Origin: Alteromonas sp. RKMC-009
Lineage (GTDB): Bacteria > Pseudomonadota > Gammaproteobacteria > Enterobacterales > Alteromonadaceae
Direction: 5' to 3'
Length of the DNA stretch: 64,000 nucleotides
Assembly: GCF_003584565.2 (NCBI RefSeq)
Contig: NZ_CP031010.1
Coordinates: 1,798,001-1,862,000 of the forward strand
The notes under the pieces are model-generated. The model was not told the origin of the DNA. It ran no database searches and saw only the letters and a program-made list of their open reading frames with translations. Position numbers and translations under genes: made by a program. Below, piece by piece: positions 1-9,881 of the stretch (its first letter is position 1; each line of letters begins with the position of its first letter).

Positions 1-182
1 CCCCCAACGATGAAATGCTTGAGCTTGAATCGGCGATGGTGATCTTAAACCGCGTGAACACCGATAAAGAAAAGCAGTTGCAGATGCTCGAAAAAGAACT
101 GGAATCACAAACTAAGAAGATGGAAGAGTTGCTTAAAGTTGAAGCAACGCTGATGGATAAAAACAGGAGTACGCAGCGATGA
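1..182 (+). CDS. C-terminal fragment of a QseG/YfhG-like coiled-coil protein (partial)
   Basis: An open frame runs in from the left edge and ends at a TGA that overlaps the ATG of the next gene (ATGA, 179-182). About 59 residues are visible. They are strongly charged, with a heptad-like helix (EKQLQMLEKELESQTKKMEE). In enterobacteria the gene before glrR is qseG, an outer-membrane lipoprotein with a C-terminal coiled coil that belongs to the GlrK-GlrR signalling operon. Position, overlap and coiled-coil tail fit that role. The identification is inferred from context, because the lipoprotein part lies outside the window. Confidence 0.55.
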   Translation, partial: PNDEMLELESAMVILNRVNTDKEKQLQMLEKELESQTKKMEELLKVEATLMDKNRSTQR

Positions 183-1519
183 ATGAATCCGGAGCGCGAA
201 ACGCCAGATTATTGCTCGTTGACGACGATAAAAGTTTACTTCGCCTGCTGACCATTCGCCTTGAAGGCGAAGGATATCAGGTCACGGCGGTGGAAGATGG
301 TCAGGCGGCATTACGCAAAATTCGTAGTGATGACTACGACGTGGTGTTGTCAGATTTACGTATGCCGGGCCTTGATGGTCTGAGCTTATTTGAAGAAATC
401 ATGGGCGTCCGTAAGGATATTCCTGTGATATTGATGACTGCCCACGGTACGATTTCTGACGCCGTTGCGGCAACCCAGCGTGGTGTGTTCGGCTTTTTGC
501 CTAAGCCGGTGGATCACGATGAGTTACGCAAGTTATTGCAAAAAGCCCTGAGTCAGTCTCTATCTGTTCAGCCGGAAGAGTGGTGCAAAGATATCATTAC
601 CCGTGCACCGGAAATGACCAGTGTGATGGACCAGGCTTTCCGTATTGCCCAGCGTGAAGTGAGTGTGCTTATCAGTGGTGCCAGCGGTACCGGTAAAGAA
701 TTGCTGGCGAATGCTATTCACCGGGCCAGTAACCGTCGTGACAAGCCGTTTATTGCCATTAACTGTGGTGCATTGCCGGAAAACCTGCTGGAGTCAGAAT
801 TGTTTGGTCATGCAAAAGGCGCCTTTACCGGTGCGGTGCATGCAAACCCCGGTTTGTTCCGTGAAGCGGATGGCGGCACCTTGTTCCTTGATGAAATTGG
901 CGACATGCCAATGACGTTACAGGTCAAATTGCTGCGTGCGTTACAGGAGCGTCAAATCCGGCCTGTGGGCAGCGCCAAACACGTAGACATCGACGTACGT
1001 ATTATTTCTGCAACACACAAAGATTTGCATAAAGAAATGGAAGAGGGCAGCTTCCGGGAAGATTTGTACTATCGTCTTAACGTGGTGAATCTGAAACTAC
1101 CTTCCCTGAAAGAGCGCAGTGAAGACATTCCCTTGCTCGCCCGTACATTGCTTCAGCAAAGCGGTCAGCGTCATGGCGTGAATGTGACGCAATTTTCTGA
1201 TGATGCCATGCAATTACTGGTGAAGTCAGAATGGCCCGGTAACGTGCGGCAACTGGTTAACGTGGTAGAGCAGTGTGTAGCACTGACACAAACGCCGGTG
1301 ATCCCGCTGCATCTGGTACAGCAGGCATTGTCGGCTACCCGCCAGAGCTGGCCAACACTGACCGAAGCCCGCGATGCCTTTGAACAAAAGTATCTGCACA
1401 AATTATTGAAAATGACCGACGGTAATGTGACCCGTGCCGCCGAGCTGGCCGGTCGTAACCGTACCGATATGCATAAGCTGATGAAAAAACATGAGCTAGA
1501 TGCCGGTGATTTCCGCTAA
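179..1519 (+). CDS. glrR: Sigma54-dependent response regulator GlrR/QseF
   Basis: 446-residue NtrC-class regulator. The receiver domain is at the N terminus (about 10-122), with acidic pocket residues D15-D17 and phospho-acceptor D59 in VLSDLRMPG. The central AAA+ domain has Walker A GASGTGKE at 167-174, the sigma54-contacting loop GAFTGA at 214-219 and Walker [11 protein letters not shown] Fis-type helix-turn-helix ([19 protein letters not shown]) ends the protein. Length matches E. coli GlrR (444). In enterobacteria the partner kinase is GlrK and a main target is the glmY sRNA gene; targets here are unknown. Start codon overlap with the preceding stop suggests translational coupling in a glrK-qseG-glrR operon. 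Confidence 0.93.
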   Translation: MNESGARNARLLLVDDDKSLLRLLTIRLEGEGYQVTAVEDGQAALRKIRSDDYDVVLSDLRMPGLDGLSLFEEIMGVRKDIPVILMTAHGTISDAVAATQRGVFGFLPKPVDHDELRKLLQKALSQSLSVQPEEWCKDIITRAPEMTSVMDQAFRIAQREVSVLISGASGTGKELLANAIHRASNRRDKPFIAINCGALPENLLESELFGHAKGAFTGAVHANPGLFREADGGTLFLDEIGDMPMTLQVKLLRALQERQIRPVGSAKHVDIDVRIISATHKDLHKEMEEGSFREDLYYRLNVVNLKLPSLKERSEDIPLLARTLLQQSGQRHGVNVTQFSDDAMQLLVKSEWPGNVRQLVNVVEQCVALTQTPVIPLHLVQQALSATRQSWPTLTEARDAFEQKYLHKLLKMTDGNVTRAAELAGRNRTDMHKLMKKHELDAGDFR

Positions 1520-1561
1520 AAGCCGGTAATTTCACCAACGTTATTTTCTGATAATGTCCCG

Positions 1562-1600
1562 CCGCACTCTGTTAAATGAGCAGAGTGCGGATATTTATTT
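1562..1600 (+). terminator. Intrinsic terminator after glrR
   Basis: Perfect 10-bp inverted repeat CCGCACTCTG / CAGAGTGCGG (1562-1571 and 1581-1590) with a 9-base loop, followed by a T-rich stretch (ATATTTATTTCC). It lies 42 bases after the glrR stop, before the convergent DUF72 gene. Confidence 0.75.
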
Positions 1601-1627
1601 CCTCTCTGCAACCCGGTTCTTAATTTT

Positions 1628-2530
1628 TCAAAACAAAGAAGTTTGCTCAGCAGGCGGTGGTGCGAAAGTCAGAGCAGGCAATGCTGCATCAGGATAGCAG
1701 TCGTTATAACTGTCGATAAATTCTGCTGCCAGCCAGGGCGCATCGCCATTTTCCGGTTTATGAAAGAACATGTATGGTGTGCGGCCTTCAAGCCGCCATT
1801 CATGGCATTTTCCTATCCAGGGCTGTAAGCAGCGGGTATTGGCGGCATCGTCATTACCACCCACAAAGCGCACAACCGGTGCCGTGGATGTCGCAATCAC
1901 ATTCACCGGCAGTCTGGGCTTTTTCATCCGTACCTCTGTGGTCAGTTCGCTGTCAGACGGACCGGCGAATAATCCCCGTGTATCCATAATGACCCGGTTT
2001 ACCTTCTGTTCCATGAGCATGCGGTTAAATTGTTGTTCCGCGCCGCCTTTATCAAAAAATGCCGGATGACGTACTTCAACGCCAAGAGGTATGTCTGCCG
2101 GAAATTGCTTCAACATGGCGGAAATGGCCTGCAAACTGTCAGGGCCGGTACTGGCGGGCAGTTGCAACATCAGCATGCCCAGCCGTTCTTTCAGCGGGGC
2201 CAGCAGCGACAACTGCTTTTCAATATCAGGGTGGTTCGGGTCCGGTGCACCGCTGTGAGTGATGGTCTGGTGGACTTTAAACGTAAAGCGGAAGGCCTGC
2301 GGGGTTTGCTCAATCCACCGTGCCACAGTGTCCGCTGAGGGCAGGGCATAGAAGGTGGTGTTGCCTTCCACTGAATTCATCTGCTTTGCATAATATCCGA
2401 GGGCGTTTTTTCTTGCTCCGGCATCGTTAAACCAGTCCCCCGGCCAGCGGCTGTGTTGCCACTGAGGCACACCAATGTACACAGGTGGCAGAGAATTGTT
2501 CAGTTGGCTGTGGAAATCGCTTTTAGTCAT
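1628..2530 (-). CDS. DUF72 family protein (YecE-like)
   Basis: 300 residues. The sequence begins with the family signature YIGVPQWQHSRWPGDWF and contains FYALPSADTVARW, FRFTFKVHQTITH and LGVEVRHPAFF, all typical of the TIM-barrel DUF72/YecE family. It ends with PPPAEQTSLF. No biochemical activity is firmly established for the family. It reads away from aspS, the start codons lying about 180 bases apart, so the two genes are divergent. The start chosen is the ATG whose complement is at 2528-2530, directly next to the aspS promoter. Confidence 0.85.
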   Translation of the reverse strand: MTKSDFHSQLNNSLPPVYIGVPQWQHSRWPGDWFNDAGARKNALGYYAKQMNSVEGNTTFYALPSADTVARWIEQTPQAFRFTFKVHQTITHSGAPDPNHPDIEKQLSLLAPLKERLGMLMLQLPASTGPDSLQAISAMLKQFPADIPLGVEVRHPAFFDKGGAEQQFNRMLMEQKVNRVIMDTRGLFAGPSDSELTTEVRMKKPRLPVNVIATSTAPVVRFVGGNDDAANTRCLQPWIGKCHEWRLEGRTPYMFFHKPENGDAPWLAAEFIDSYNDCYPDAALPALTFAPPPAEQTSLF

Positions 2531-2558
2531 TGGGCTTTACGATGCATTTGTTTATACT
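2530..2558 (+). promoter_or_regulatory. Probable sigma70 promoter of aspS
   Basis: TTGGGC (2530-2535), 17-base spacer, TATACT (2553-2558). The -10 matches consensus at five of six positions; the -35 is weaker. It leaves a leader of about 145 bases before the aspS ATG at 2711. Called by eye only. Confidence 0.45.
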
Positions 2559-2710
2559 ATGCGACCTTATTTTTATCTAAAGTCTGAGGCTTAACCGGAT
2601 AGTTGCCTGACTGAGACAAGTCACCGTCCGGCTGCATTGAAGCACTGACCGCAATGCCTTGCAAGTCAGCATCGCCAGGCAGACAACACATTACCAGAGG
2701 TTCAGGGACC

Positions 2711-4474
2711 ATGCGCACAGATTACTGTGGGAATATTGATTCATCTTACGCCGGCCAGGAAGTCACACTTTGTGGTTGGGTTAACAAGCGTCGTGACTTA
2801 GGCGGCGTTATTTTCATCGATCTTCGTGACCGCGAAGGCATCGTGCAGGTGGTATTCGATCCCGACTTACCGGAAGTACTGGACGTAGCCAATAAACTGC
2901 GTAATGAATTCTGCGTGAAGCTGACCGGTAAAGTGCGTGCCCGCCCTGAAGGGCAGATCAACAAACAAATGCGTACCGGTGAAATTGAAATTCTGGGCAC
3001 TGGGCTGGAAATCATCAATAAGTCTGCGGTACTGCCGCTGGACTGGAACCAGGAAAACTCTGAAGAACAACGTCTGCGCTATCGTTACCTCGACCTGCGT
3101 CGTCCGGTAATGAGCGACCGCCTGAAGTTCCGTGCCCGTGTTACCGGTGCTGTTCGCCGTTACCTGGAAGAAGAAGGTTTCCTGGATATTGAAACCCCGA
3201 TTCTGACGAAAGCTACGCCGGAAGGTGCCCGTGACTATCTGGTTCCAAGCCGCACCCACAAAGGCGAATTCTTTGCACTGCCACAGTCACCTCAGTTGTT
3301 CAAACAGTTGCTGATGATGTCGGGCATGGATCGTTATTACCAAATCGTAAAATGCTTCCGTGACGAAGACTTACGTGCTGATCGCCAGCCAGAATTCACT
3401 CAAATCGATTTGGAAACCACCTTCCTTGATGCTGATGGCGTAATGTCTATCACCGAAGGCATGATCCGTGACTTGTTTCTGAAAATGCTGAATGTCGATC
3501 TGGGTGAATTCCCCCGTATGACTTACGCAGAAGCGATGCAGCGTTTCGGTAGTGATAAGCCTGACTTACGTAACCCGTTGGAACTGGTAGATGTGGCTGA
3601 TTTGCTGGCTAACGTAGAGTTTAAAGTATTCTCCGGTCCGGCCAACGATCCGAAAGGCCGTGTGGCGGTTATCCGTGTGCCCGGCGGTGCCAGTCTTTCC
3701 CGCAAACAGATTGACGAATACACTAAATTCGTCGGTATCTATGGCGCCAAAGGTCTGGCATGGATGAAGGTGAATGAAGACAAGCCTGGTCAGGACGGTC
3801 TGCAATCACCCATTCTGAAATTCCTGTCTGAAGACATTACTGATGCGCTGATACAGCGTACCGGCGCACAGGCGGGCGATATTCTGTTATTCGGTGCGGA
3901 CAGCAAAAATGTAGTAACTGAAGCCATGGGCGCACTGCGTCTGAAGCTGGGTGAAGATTTCGAATTGCTGGAAGGTGACTGGAAACCACTGTGGGTTGTT
4001 GATTTCCCTATGTTCGAAGAAGCGGACGGCGCGCTGTTTGCGTGTCACCATCCGTTCACGGCACCCCGCGGCCTGACCGCTGAAGAGCTCAAAGCGAACC
4101 CGGCTGAAGCGATTTCAGATGCCTACGACATGGTACTGAACGGTGTGGAACTGGGCGGTGGTTCTGTGCGTATTCACAATCAGGACATGCAGTCTGCAGT
4201 ATTCAGCATTCTGGGTATCGACGAAGAAGAAGCGCAGAACAAGTTTGGCTTCTTGTTAGAAGCGCTGCAGTTTGGCGCGCCGCCCCATGCTGGTCTTGCT
4301 TTCGGTCTGGATCGTCTGGTGATGCTGATGACCGGTGCAACGTCAATTCGCGACGTAATGGCATTCCCGAAAACCACCACGGCTGCATGCCCGCTGACAG
4401 ATGCACCGAGCCCGGCGAATCCGGCGGCGCTGGCGGAACTGGCCATTGCGACTGTTAAGAAAGACGCTGAATAA
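2711..4474 (+). CDS. aspS: Aspartyl-tRNA synthetase
   Basis: 587 residues from the ATG at 2711 (MRTDYCGNI); E. coli AspS has 590. The frame stays open 19 codons further upstream, but those residues are unlike the family and the ATG at 2711 has a purine-rich AGAGGTTCAGGGA leader. Visible: N-terminal OB-fold anticodon-binding domain ([26 protein letters not shown]), class II motif 2 ([20 protein letters not shown]), the bacterial GAD insertion, and motif 3 ([13 protein letters not shown]). It charges tRNA-Asp in the cytoplasm. It is the first gene of a tight rightward cluster with nudB and ruvCAB. Confidence 0.97.
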   Translation: MRTDYCGNIDSSYAGQEVTLCGWVNKRRDLGGVIFIDLRDREGIVQVVFDPDLPEVLDVANKLRNEFCVKLTGKVRARPEGQINKQMRTGEIEILGTGLEIINKSAVLPLDWNQENSEEQRLRYRYLDLRRPVMSDRLKFRARVTGAVRRYLEEEGFLDIETPILTKATPEGARDYLVPSRTHKGEFFALPQSPQLFKQLLMMSGMDRYYQIVKCFRDEDLRADRQPEFTQIDLETTFLDADGVMSITEGMIRDLFLKMLNVDLGEFPRMTYAEAMQRFGSDKPDLRNPLELVDVADLLANVEFKVFSGPANDPKGRVAVIRVPGGASLSRKQIDEYTKFVGIYGAKGLAWMKVNEDKPGQDGLQSPILKFLSEDITDALIQRTGAQAGDILLFGADSKNVVTEAMGALRLKLGEDFELLEGDWKPLWVVDFPMFEEADGALFACHHPFTAPRGLTAEELKANPAEAISDAYDMVLNGVELGGGSVRIHNQDMQSAVFSILGIDEEEAQNKFGFLLEALQFGAPPHAGLAFGLDRLVMLMTGATSIRDVMAFPKTTTAACPLTDAPSPANPAALAELAIATVKKDAE

Positions 4475-4480
4475 TTCCGG

Positions 4481-4918
4481 ATGGCGTTAAAGCGACCGGA
4501 ATCTGTGCTGGTGGTGCTCTATGATGAGCACCACCGCATATTGTTACTACAACGCAATGATGACCCTTCATTCTGGCAATCTGTGACAGGGACTGTTGAA
4601 GCCGGTGAGCTTCCTGCAGAAACTGCCGTCAGAGAAGTCGCCGAAGAAACAGGCATCGTGCTGACTCCTCTGCAGCTTAATGACTGCTCTCTCATTAACC
4701 GCTACGAAATCCGCCGCCGCTGGCTGCACCGTTACCCGCAGGGTACCCGTTTCAATACTGAGCATGTCTTCAGTGCCTGTGTCTCTTCGGCCAGTGAGCT
4801 TGTGTTAACTGAGCATCTGGCGTTTGAATGGCTGGACAAACCGGATGCCCTGGCTAAATTATGGTCGCCTTCAAACCGTGATGCAGTAGAAGCATTTGTG
4901 CCGGAGTGCCGAAGATGA
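4481..4918 (+). CDS. nudB: Dihydroneopterin triphosphate diphosphatase (Nudix)
   Basis: 145 residues. The Nudix box is present as [23 protein letters not shown] (G-x5-E-x7-REVxEExGI), with the NudB-typical FWQSVTGT before it and [10 protein letters not shown] after it. NudB removes pyrophosphate from dihydroneopterin triphosphate in folate synthesis. The start is 6 bases after aspS and the stop overlaps the ruvC ATG, so the three are probably cotranscribed. In E. coli yebC lies between nudB and ruvC; here it is absent. Confidence 0.9.
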   Translation: MALKRPESVLVVLYDEHHRILLLQRNDDPSFWQSVTGTVEAGELPAETAVREVAEETGIVLTPLQLNDCSLINRYEIRRRWLHRYPQGTRFNTEHVFSACVSSASELVLTEHLAFEWLDKPDALAKLWSPSNRDAVEAFVPECRR

Positions 4919-5433
4919 TTATACTGGGTATAGATCCAGGTTCCCGTGTAACAGGGTATGGTGTGATTGCCAGAAAACAGGGCAAAATTGTTTATTTGGG
5001 CAGTGGATGCATTCGTGTAAAAAGCGATGTTATGGCTGACCGGCTGGCACAAATTTTTGCAGGTGTGGGTGAAGTAATACGTGAATTCACGCCGCAGCAA
5101 TTTGCCATAGAACAGGTTTTTATGGCGAAAAACCCGGATTCTGCATTGAAGCTCGGGCAGGCAAGAGGGGCTGCCATTGTGGCCGCTACGCAGTCTGAAT
5201 TGCCGGTGGCTGAATATTCGGCCAGACAAATCAAACAGGCTGTTGTGGGAAAGGGGAGTGCGGAGAAAACCCAGGTACAGCATATGGTAAAACATTTGCT
5301 GAATCTGCCGGGAACGCCTCAGGCCGATGCGGCCGATGCCCTGGCTGTAGCACTGTGCCATGCACACACGGAACAAAGTCTGATTAACATGGCGGGACAG
5401 GCCAGTAAAACCGTCCGTCGCCGCCTGCGCTGA
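4915..5433 (+). CDS. ruvC: Holliday junction resolvase RuvC
   Basis: 172 residues from the ATG at 4915 ([16 protein letters not shown]); E. coli RuvC has 173. A GTG at 4906 would add three residues, but the ATG forms an ATGA overlap with the nudB stop and has GGAG 8 bases upstream. Catalytic acids are visible in LGIDPGS, FAIEQVF and [11 protein letters not shown]. RuvC is the endonuclease that cuts four-way DNA junctions in the RuvABC complex, and ruvA and ruvB follow directly. Confidence 0.95.
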   Translation: MIILGIDPGSRVTGYGVIARKQGKIVYLGSGCIRVKSDVMADRLAQIFAGVGEVIREFTPQQFAIEQVFMAKNPDSALKLGQARGAAIVAATQSELPVAEYSARQIKQAVVGKGSAEKTQVQHMVKHLLNLPGTPQADAADALAVALCHAHTEQSLINMAGQASKTVRRRLR

Positions 5434-5465
5434 AAAGTACCCGTCTAAATTGGTTATCAAAATAA

Positions 5466-6083
5466 ATGATTGGAAGAATTGAAGGGCGATTATTAGAAAA
5501 GCAGCCCCCTGAAGTGCTGATAGATGTGAATGGTATTGGTTATGAAATTCAAATGCCGATGACCAGTTTTTATCAGTTGCCTGCTGTCGGCGAAAACGTA
5601 GCCGTTTATACCCACTTTGTTGTGCGTGAAGACGCCCAGCTTTTATTTGGCTTTGCCGATAAAATGGAGCGGGGTTTGTTCCGCGAACTCATCAAAGCTA
5701 ACGGCGTGGGGCCCAAACTAGGACTGACTATCCTGTCAGGCATGTCGGCCGGACAATTTCTTATCAGCGTGCAAAATGAAGATGTGAGCGCACTGGTCAG
5801 TTTGCCTGGTATTGGCAGGAAAACCGCTGAGCGTCTGGTGGTTGAACTGAAAGACCGGCTGGCCAAATTCGGTAAGCAGCAGGCAGTGGACATTCCGTTT
5901 GATATGGAAAATAAAGCGGCTGATACGATTGTTCCGGTGAATGATGCGAAAGAAGAAGCGCAGAGCGCGCTGGTGGCATTGGGTTACAAGCCGGTTCAGG
6001 CAAATAAACTGGTTACTTCGGTTTATCAGGATGGCATGAACAGTGAAAATCTTATCCGCGAAGCTTTGAAAGCTGCGATTTAA
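5466..6083 (+). CDS. ruvA: Holliday junction helicase subunit RuvA
   Basis: 205 residues (E. coli 203). The N-terminal OB fold ([20 protein letters not shown]) is followed by two helix-hairpin-helix motifs ([13 protein letters not shown] and [19 protein letters not shown]) and the C-terminal RuvB-binding domain ([15 protein letters not shown]). RuvA binds the junction as a tetramer and loads RuvB. It starts 32 bases after ruvC and ends 12 bases before the ruvB ATG, consistent with one operon. Confidence 0.96.
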   Translation: MIGRIEGRLLEKQPPEVLIDVNGIGYEIQMPMTSFYQLPAVGENVAVYTHFVVREDAQLLFGFADKMERGLFRELIKANGVGPKLGLTILSGMSAGQFLISVQNEDVSALVSLPGIGRKTAERLVVELKDRLAKFGKQQAVDIPFDMENKAADTIVPVNDAKEEAQSALVALGYKPVQANKLVTSVYQDGMNSENLIREALKAAI

Positions 6084-6095
6084 CGGGAATAAGTG

Positions 6096-7100
6096 ATGAT
6101 TGAAGCAGACAGACTTATAGCGCCGGCTGCCACCACCGAAGATGAAGTTATCGACCGTGCCATAAGGCCGAAAATGCTGGCTGACTACACGGGTCAGCCC
6201 CATGTGTGTGAACAGATGGAAATTTTTATTCAGGCGGCGCGCAATCGTGATGATGCCCTTGACCACTTGCTCATTTTTGGTCCTCCGGGATTAGGAAAAA
6301 CCACGCTGGCAAATATTGTTGCTAATGAAATGGGCGTGAATATTAAAACCACATCCGGTCCGGTGCTGGAAAAGGCCGGCGATCTGGCAGCACTGCTTAC
6401 CAATCTTGAAAAAAATGATGTGTTGTTCATTGATGAAATTCATCGTCTGAGCCCTGTTGTAGAGGAAATCCTGTATCCGGCTATGGAAGACTATCAGCTT
6501 GATATCATGATAGGTGAAGGCCCGGCTGCCCGCTCCATTAAACTGGATTTACCACCGTTCACGCTGGTGGGGGCGACTACCCGTGCCGGCTCTCTGACAT
6601 CTCCTCTGCGTGACCGTTTCGGTATTGTGCAACGTCTTGAGTTTTACAATATCAAAGATCTCACTACCATTATTCAGCGCAGCGCCAGTTATCTGAATCT
6701 GGATATGGATGCCGCCGGTGCTGAGGAAGTGGCGCGACGCTCCCGGGGGACGCCGCGGATCGCAAACCGTTTGCTTCGCCGTGTCAGAGACTATGCAGAA
6801 ATTAAAGCCGACGGAAAAGTACATGCAGACATTGCAGCGAAAGCGCTGGATATGCTGGATGTGGATAAAGAAGGCTTTGATTACATGGACAGAAAACTAC
6901 TGACGGCCATTATCGATAAATTCGACGGAGGTCCGGTGGGGCTTGATAATCTGGCAGCCGCAATCGGGGAAGAAAAGGAAACCATCGAAGACGTCATTGA
7001 GCCGTTTCTTATTCAGCAGGGGTTCCTTCAGCGCACCCCGAGAGGCCGTATTGTGTCTCAGCGGGCTTACCTGCATTTCGGATTTGAACCAAAAAGCTAA
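6096..7100 (+). CDS. ruvB: Holliday junction branch-migration ATPase RuvB
   Basis: 334 residues from ATG 6096 ([10 protein letters not shown]); a GTG at 6093 adds only one residue and the ATG matches the family start. Walker A is GPPGLGKTT, Walker B is [10 protein letters not shown], sensor 1 is [18 protein letters not shown], and the C-terminal winged helix ends [19 protein letters not shown]. It is the hexameric motor of RuvABC and the last gene of the cluster. Confidence 0.96.
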   Translation: MIEADRLIAPAATTEDEVIDRAIRPKMLADYTGQPHVCEQMEIFIQAARNRDDALDHLLIFGPPGLGKTTLANIVANEMGVNIKTTSGPVLEKAGDLAALLTNLEKNDVLFIDEIHRLSPVVEEILYPAMEDYQLDIMIGEGPAARSIKLDLPPFTLVGATTRAGSLTSPLRDRFGIVQRLEFYNIKDLTTIIQRSASYLNLDMDAAGAEEVARRSRGTPRIANRLLRRVRDYAEIKADGKVHADIAAKALDMLDVDKEGFDYMDRKLLTAIIDKFDGGPVGLDNLAAAIGEEKETIEDVIEPFLIQQGFLQRTPRGRIVSQRAYLHFGFEPKS

Positions 7101-7113
7101 AATATCTTTTCTT

Positions 7114-7145
7114 GCCGGTCAGTGACTCACTGGCCGGCCATGTCT
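7114..7145 (+). terminator. Strong hairpin after ruvB
   Basis: Twelve-base arms GCCGGTCAGTGA (7114-7125) and TCACTGGCCGGC (7127-7138) pair with one G-T wobble, followed by a pyrimidine-rich but not pure T stretch (CATGTCTTCTTTC). It begins 13 bases after the ruvB stop and is probably the end of the aspS-ruvB transcript. Confidence 0.5.
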
Positions 7146-7183
7146 TCTTTCTGCTGCTATTTATGATATTTTCTTTCGGGCAT

Positions 7184-7212
7184 AAAAAAAGCCCGCTCAA
7201 ATTGAACGGGCT
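7184..7212 (-). terminator. Intrinsic terminator of the candidate sRNA
   Basis: Read on the minus strand, AGCCCGTTCA pairs with TGAGCGGGCT over 10 bp (one T-G wobble) around a 3-base loop, and the stem runs straight into seven T. On the plus strand the same hairpin has no T run, so it works leftward. Confidence 0.8.
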
Positions 7213-7314
7213 AAAACAACAAGTGTTGAAGGAAATAAATCCAGGGAACTCATGTCAATCAGGAGAAAACTCGTGTGAAACCGTTCCAGAACCGCTTCAC
7301 TCTGTTCGACAGAT
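7184..7314 (-). ncRNA. Candidate small regulatory RNA
   Basis: On the minus strand a near-consensus promoter (7321-7348) is followed about 105 bases later by a textbook intrinsic terminator (7184-7212), with no protein gene between them. The predicted transcript is about 131 nt from A at 7314. Its 5' part can fold: GTGAA and TTCAC arms enclose GTTC / GAAC arms. The middle is mostly unpaired and pyrimidine-rich, with TTCTCCT and TTTCCTTC stretches complementary to Shine-Dalgarno sequences, and a U-rich run (TTGTTGTTTT) precedes the terminator. This is the layout of an Hfq-type trans-acting sRNA. I do not recognise it as 6S, 4.5S, Spot 42, GcvB or another known RNA. Confidence 0.6.
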
Positions 7315-7320
7315 GGGCGC

Positions 7321-7348
7321 ATTATAGAGTAGTTTCTGAACCTGACAA
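7321..7348 (-). promoter_or_regulatory. Sigma70 promoter of the candidate sRNA
   Basis: Minus strand: TTGTCA (7348-7343), 16-base spacer, perfect TATAAT (7326-7321), then a GC-rich discriminator GCGCCC. The first suitable purine start is A at 7314. No leftward protein gene lies downstream before ruvB, which is on the other strand. Confidence 0.65.
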
Positions 7349-7534
7349 TTGAGGAAAATTATTTTTTTCTATTAGAAAATCTAATGTGTTAAGTTGCTGT
7401 TAATGGCTTGCCGTAGAATTTGTTTTTACCGCAGAAATAAAGCGTTTCAACGGCATAAATGGACCATTTGGTGAGTTCCCGGGTAAGTTTTTCTTTATGA
7501 CGTTTTCATTACATTTTTAAAAGTGGAGTATTGC

Positions 7535-7942
7535 ATGTCTGCAAAACATACCATGCCGGTGCGGGTTTATTACGAAGACACAGATGCCGGCGGTATTGTG
7601 TATTATGCGAATTATCTGAAGTTCATGGAACGGGCCAGAACCGAGTGGTTGAGATCACTGGGTTACGAACAGGACAAGTTGATGGAACAATCCATAGCCT
7701 TTGTCGTCAAACGGGTTGAAATGCATAACCATGCGCCGGCCAGATTTAATCAATTGTTGAGTATTGAATCGCAAATTGTAGAATTGAAGGGCGCAAGTTT
7801 GACTTTCAGACAAGAAATAAAAGATCCGCAAGACAACTGTTTAGTGTCGGCGGACATAAAAATTGCATGTGTAGACCCTGTGGCAATGAAGCCACGGAAA
7901 TTACCAGCCACTTTATCAGGGGATTTAGCTAGTGGAATCTGA
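7535..7942 (+). CDS. ybgC: Tol-Pal system acyl-CoA thioesterase YbgC
   Basis: 135 residues from ATG 7535, which has GGAG 6 bases upstream; an in-frame GTG at 7523 lies before that ribosome site and is unlikely. The hot-dog thioesterase signature [29 protein letters not shown] carries the catalytic Asp. YbgC is the usual first gene of the tol-pal operon and hydrolyses short acyl-CoA or acyl-ACP in the cytoplasm. Its end overlaps tolQ by 11 bases. Confidence 0.93.
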   Translation: MSAKHTMPVRVYYEDTDAGGIVYYANYLKFMERARTEWLRSLGYEQDKLMEQSIAFVVKRVEMHNHAPARFNQLLSIESQIVELKGASLTFRQEIKDPQDNCLVSADIKIACVDPVAMKPRKLPATLSGDLASGI

Positions 7943-8612
7943 TTTAACCTTTATCGGTCTGTTCCTTCAGGCCAGTTTTGTCGTTCAGCTTATTATGTTG
8001 TTGCTGCTCAGTGTGTCAGTGGCTTCATGGACGTTTATTTTTCAGCGTACCAAAGCATTGAATGCAGCAGATAAAGAAATGCGCCAGTTTGAAGACAAAT
8101 TCTGGTCAGGCGCAGATCTCAACCGTCTTTATCAGGAATTATCCGCCCGTTCTGATGTAACAGGGATGGCCAATATTTTCTGCGCCGGTTTTAAAGAGTT
8201 TGTGCGTCTGCGCAAAGGTAACACTGCGGTAAACGGCATTGTTGACGGTACCTACCGTGCAATGCGTGTATCTATGTCCCGTCAGGTGGAAGAGCTGGAA
8301 AGCCGTTTACCCTTTCTGGCGACTGCCGGCTCAATCAGTCCTTATATCGGTCTGTTCGGTACGGTATGGGGCATCATGAATGCATTTATTGCACTGGGTG
8401 AAGTGCAGCAGGCCACACTGGCCATGGTGGCGCCGGGTATTGCAGAAGCCCTTATTGCAACCGCTATCGGTCTTTTTGCTGCTATTCCGGCAGTTATCGC
8501 TTACAACCGCTTCAGCCATAAAGTTGAGAAACTGGAGAACAGCTACGGGAATTTCATGGAAGAGTTTTCTGCCATATTGCACCGTCAGGCGATGACGGCA
8601 CAGCCACAGTAA
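7932..8612 (+). CDS. tolQ: Tol-Pal inner-membrane protein TolQ
   Basis: 226 residues from a GTG start, preceded by AGGGG. Three membrane segments are visible: near the N terminus ([22 protein letters not shown]), and two in the conserved proton-channel core ([23 protein letters not shown] and [20 protein letters not shown]). TolQ forms, with TolR, the proton-driven motor that energises TolA during outer-membrane constriction. It overlaps ybgC and is followed 19 bases later by tolR. Confidence 0.95.
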   Translation: MESDLTFIGLFLQASFVVQLIMLLLLSVSVASWTFIFQRTKALNAADKEMRQFEDKFWSGADLNRLYQELSARSDVTGMANIFCAGFKEFVRLRKGNTAVNGIVDGTYRAMRVSMSRQVEELESRLPFLATAGSISPYIGLFGTVWGIMNAFIALGEVQQATLAMVAPGIAEALIATAIGLFAAIPAVIAYNRFSHKVEKLENSYGNFMEEFSAILHRQAMTAQPQ

Positions 8613-8631
8613 CGATCTCCGGAGACTGATT

Positions 8632-9057
8632 ATGTACATTCGTAAACGGCGTCGTCCGGTATCCGAAATTAACGTGGTGCCTTATATTGACGTGATGCTG
8701 GTACTGCTGATCATTTTTATGGTTACCGCGCCGCTTATTTCCCAGGGCGTGAAGGTGGAATTGCCGAAAGCCAGCGCCCAGCCGATTGAGCAGGAAGATA
8801 CACCGCCGCTCATCGCTTCGGTGGACGTACAGGGTAACTATTACCTGAACGTTGGCAACGACCAGGAAACCCCGCTGGGTACGCAGGAACTCACTGCACT
8901 GGTGGCCGAAAAATTAAAGTCTGAACCGCAAACGCCGGTGGTGGTGAAAGGGGACGGACAGGTTGCATATAACGAAGTGATTCAGTTGATGGTCTTGCTG
9001 CAAAAAGCAGGGGTGCCGTCAGTGGGATTGATGACAGACCCGGTGGACGAATCATAA
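8632..9057 (+). CDS. tolR: Tol-Pal inner-membrane protein TolR
   Basis: 141 residues (E. coli 142). A single N-terminal membrane helix carries the functional Asp (VVPYIDVMLVLLIIFMV), followed by a periplasmic ExbD/TolR domain (VVVKGDGQVAYNEVIQLMVLLQKAG). It works with TolQ in the stator. AGGAG-like GGAGAC precedes the ATG. Confidence 0.95.
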   Translation: MYIRKRRRPVSEINVVPYIDVMLVLLIIFMVTAPLISQGVKVELPKASAQPIEQEDTPPLIASVDVQGNYYLNVGNDQETPLGTQELTALVAEKLKSEPQTPVVVKGDGQVAYNEVIQLMVLLQKAGVPSVGLMTDPVDES

Positions 9058-9063
9058 AAAAGT

Positions 9064-9876
9064 ATGCGTAAATTAAATTCTAATCAGCAGGCATTAGCTA
9101 AAGCCATTGGCGTTCACGTGGCGATTGCTGTAGTGTTGCTAATTAGCGTCAGTTTTTCGCCCGATCCTTTCGAGCCTGTAAGCAACAGTGATGCGCCTGT
9201 CATTCAGGCAACATTCATTGACGCGCAGGCTATTGCCGATAAGAAGCGTGCTGAACAGGCTGCAGCTGAGAAGGCTCAGGCGGAAGCCGATGCCCGTCAG
9301 CGTAAAGCCAGAGAAGCAGCCGCTCAGGAGCGCAAGCGGAAAGAAGAGCAGGCGGCCAGACAGGCAGCTGAAAAGAAAGCGGCAGATAAGAAGCGCCGCG
9401 AAGAAGCTGAGCGTCAAAAGCAGCAGGAACTTAAGCGTATTGCTGCGCAAAAGGAGAAGGAACGTAAGCAGCGCGAGGCACAGGAAAAAGCCGACGCGGA
9501 AAGAAAAGCAAAAGAAGCCCGTGAAAAAGCAGAACAGGAAAGGATTTTGCAGGAGAAAGCCGAAGCTGAACGCGCAGCTCAGGCTCAGCGTCGCCGGAAG
9601 CAGGTGATGTCTGAAGTTGATCGCTACCGGGCGTTGATAACCTCTAAGGTGCAAAGCTTCCTGTATGCAGATGACAGCTTTAAGGGTAAAGAATGTCGTC
9701 TGAATATTCGCCTTGCAACGTCAGGTTACGTGACTCAGGTTAAACGCCTGGGTGGTGATGATGCGTTATGCCGTGCAGCAGAAGCAGCCGTGCGCCGGCC
9801 GGATAAGTTGCCTATGTCGGATGATCCGGCTGTGTACGAACAAATAAGAGATATAAACATAACGGTGAGACTGTAG
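9064..9876 (+). CDS. tolA: Tol-Pal envelope-spanning protein TolA
   Basis: 270 residues, shorter than the 421 of E. coli TolA. One N-terminal membrane helix (about 12-33: [18 protein letters not shown]) is followed by a long Ala/Lys/Glu/Arg-rich helix (about 55-185), then a C-terminal domain with the paired Cys residues of TolA domain III (KECRLNIRL and ALCRAAEAA). TolA links the TolQR motor to TolB-Pal at the outer membrane. The length difference lies mainly in the low-complexity helix, which varies widely between genera. Confidence 0.92.
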   Translation: MRKLNSNQQALAKAIGVHVAIAVVLLISVSFSPDPFEPVSNSDAPVIQATFIDAQAIADKKRAEQAAAEKAQAEADARQRKAREAAAQERKRKEEQAARQAAEKKAADKKRREEAERQKQQELKRIAAQKEKERKQREAQEKADAERKAKEAREKAEQERILQEKAEAERAAQAQRRRKQVMSEVDRYRALITSKVQSFLYADDSFKGKECRLNIRLATSGYVTQVKRLGGDDALCRAAEAAVRRPDKLPMSDDPAVYEQIRDINITVRL

Positions 9877-9881
9877 TGACG

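Noticed and set aside
4732..5460. 242-codon minus-strand frame across nudB and ruvC
   Set aside because: Shadow of two well-conserved genes; no family features.
5736..6266. 176-codon minus-strand frame across ruvA and ruvB
   Set aside because: Shadow frame rich in His, Phe and Arg, without start context or homology.
9280..9600. Repetitive purine-rich tract considered as a DNA repeat array
   Set aside because: It encodes the Ala/Lys/Glu-rich helix of TolA; repetition is at protein level with no fixed DNA unit, and there are no CRISPR-like spacers.
9139..9654. Long open frame antisense to tolA
   Set aside because: Its Leu/Phe/Cys-rich composition is what the complement of a Lys/Ala/Glu-rich repeat gives; no ribosome site and tolA itself is certain.
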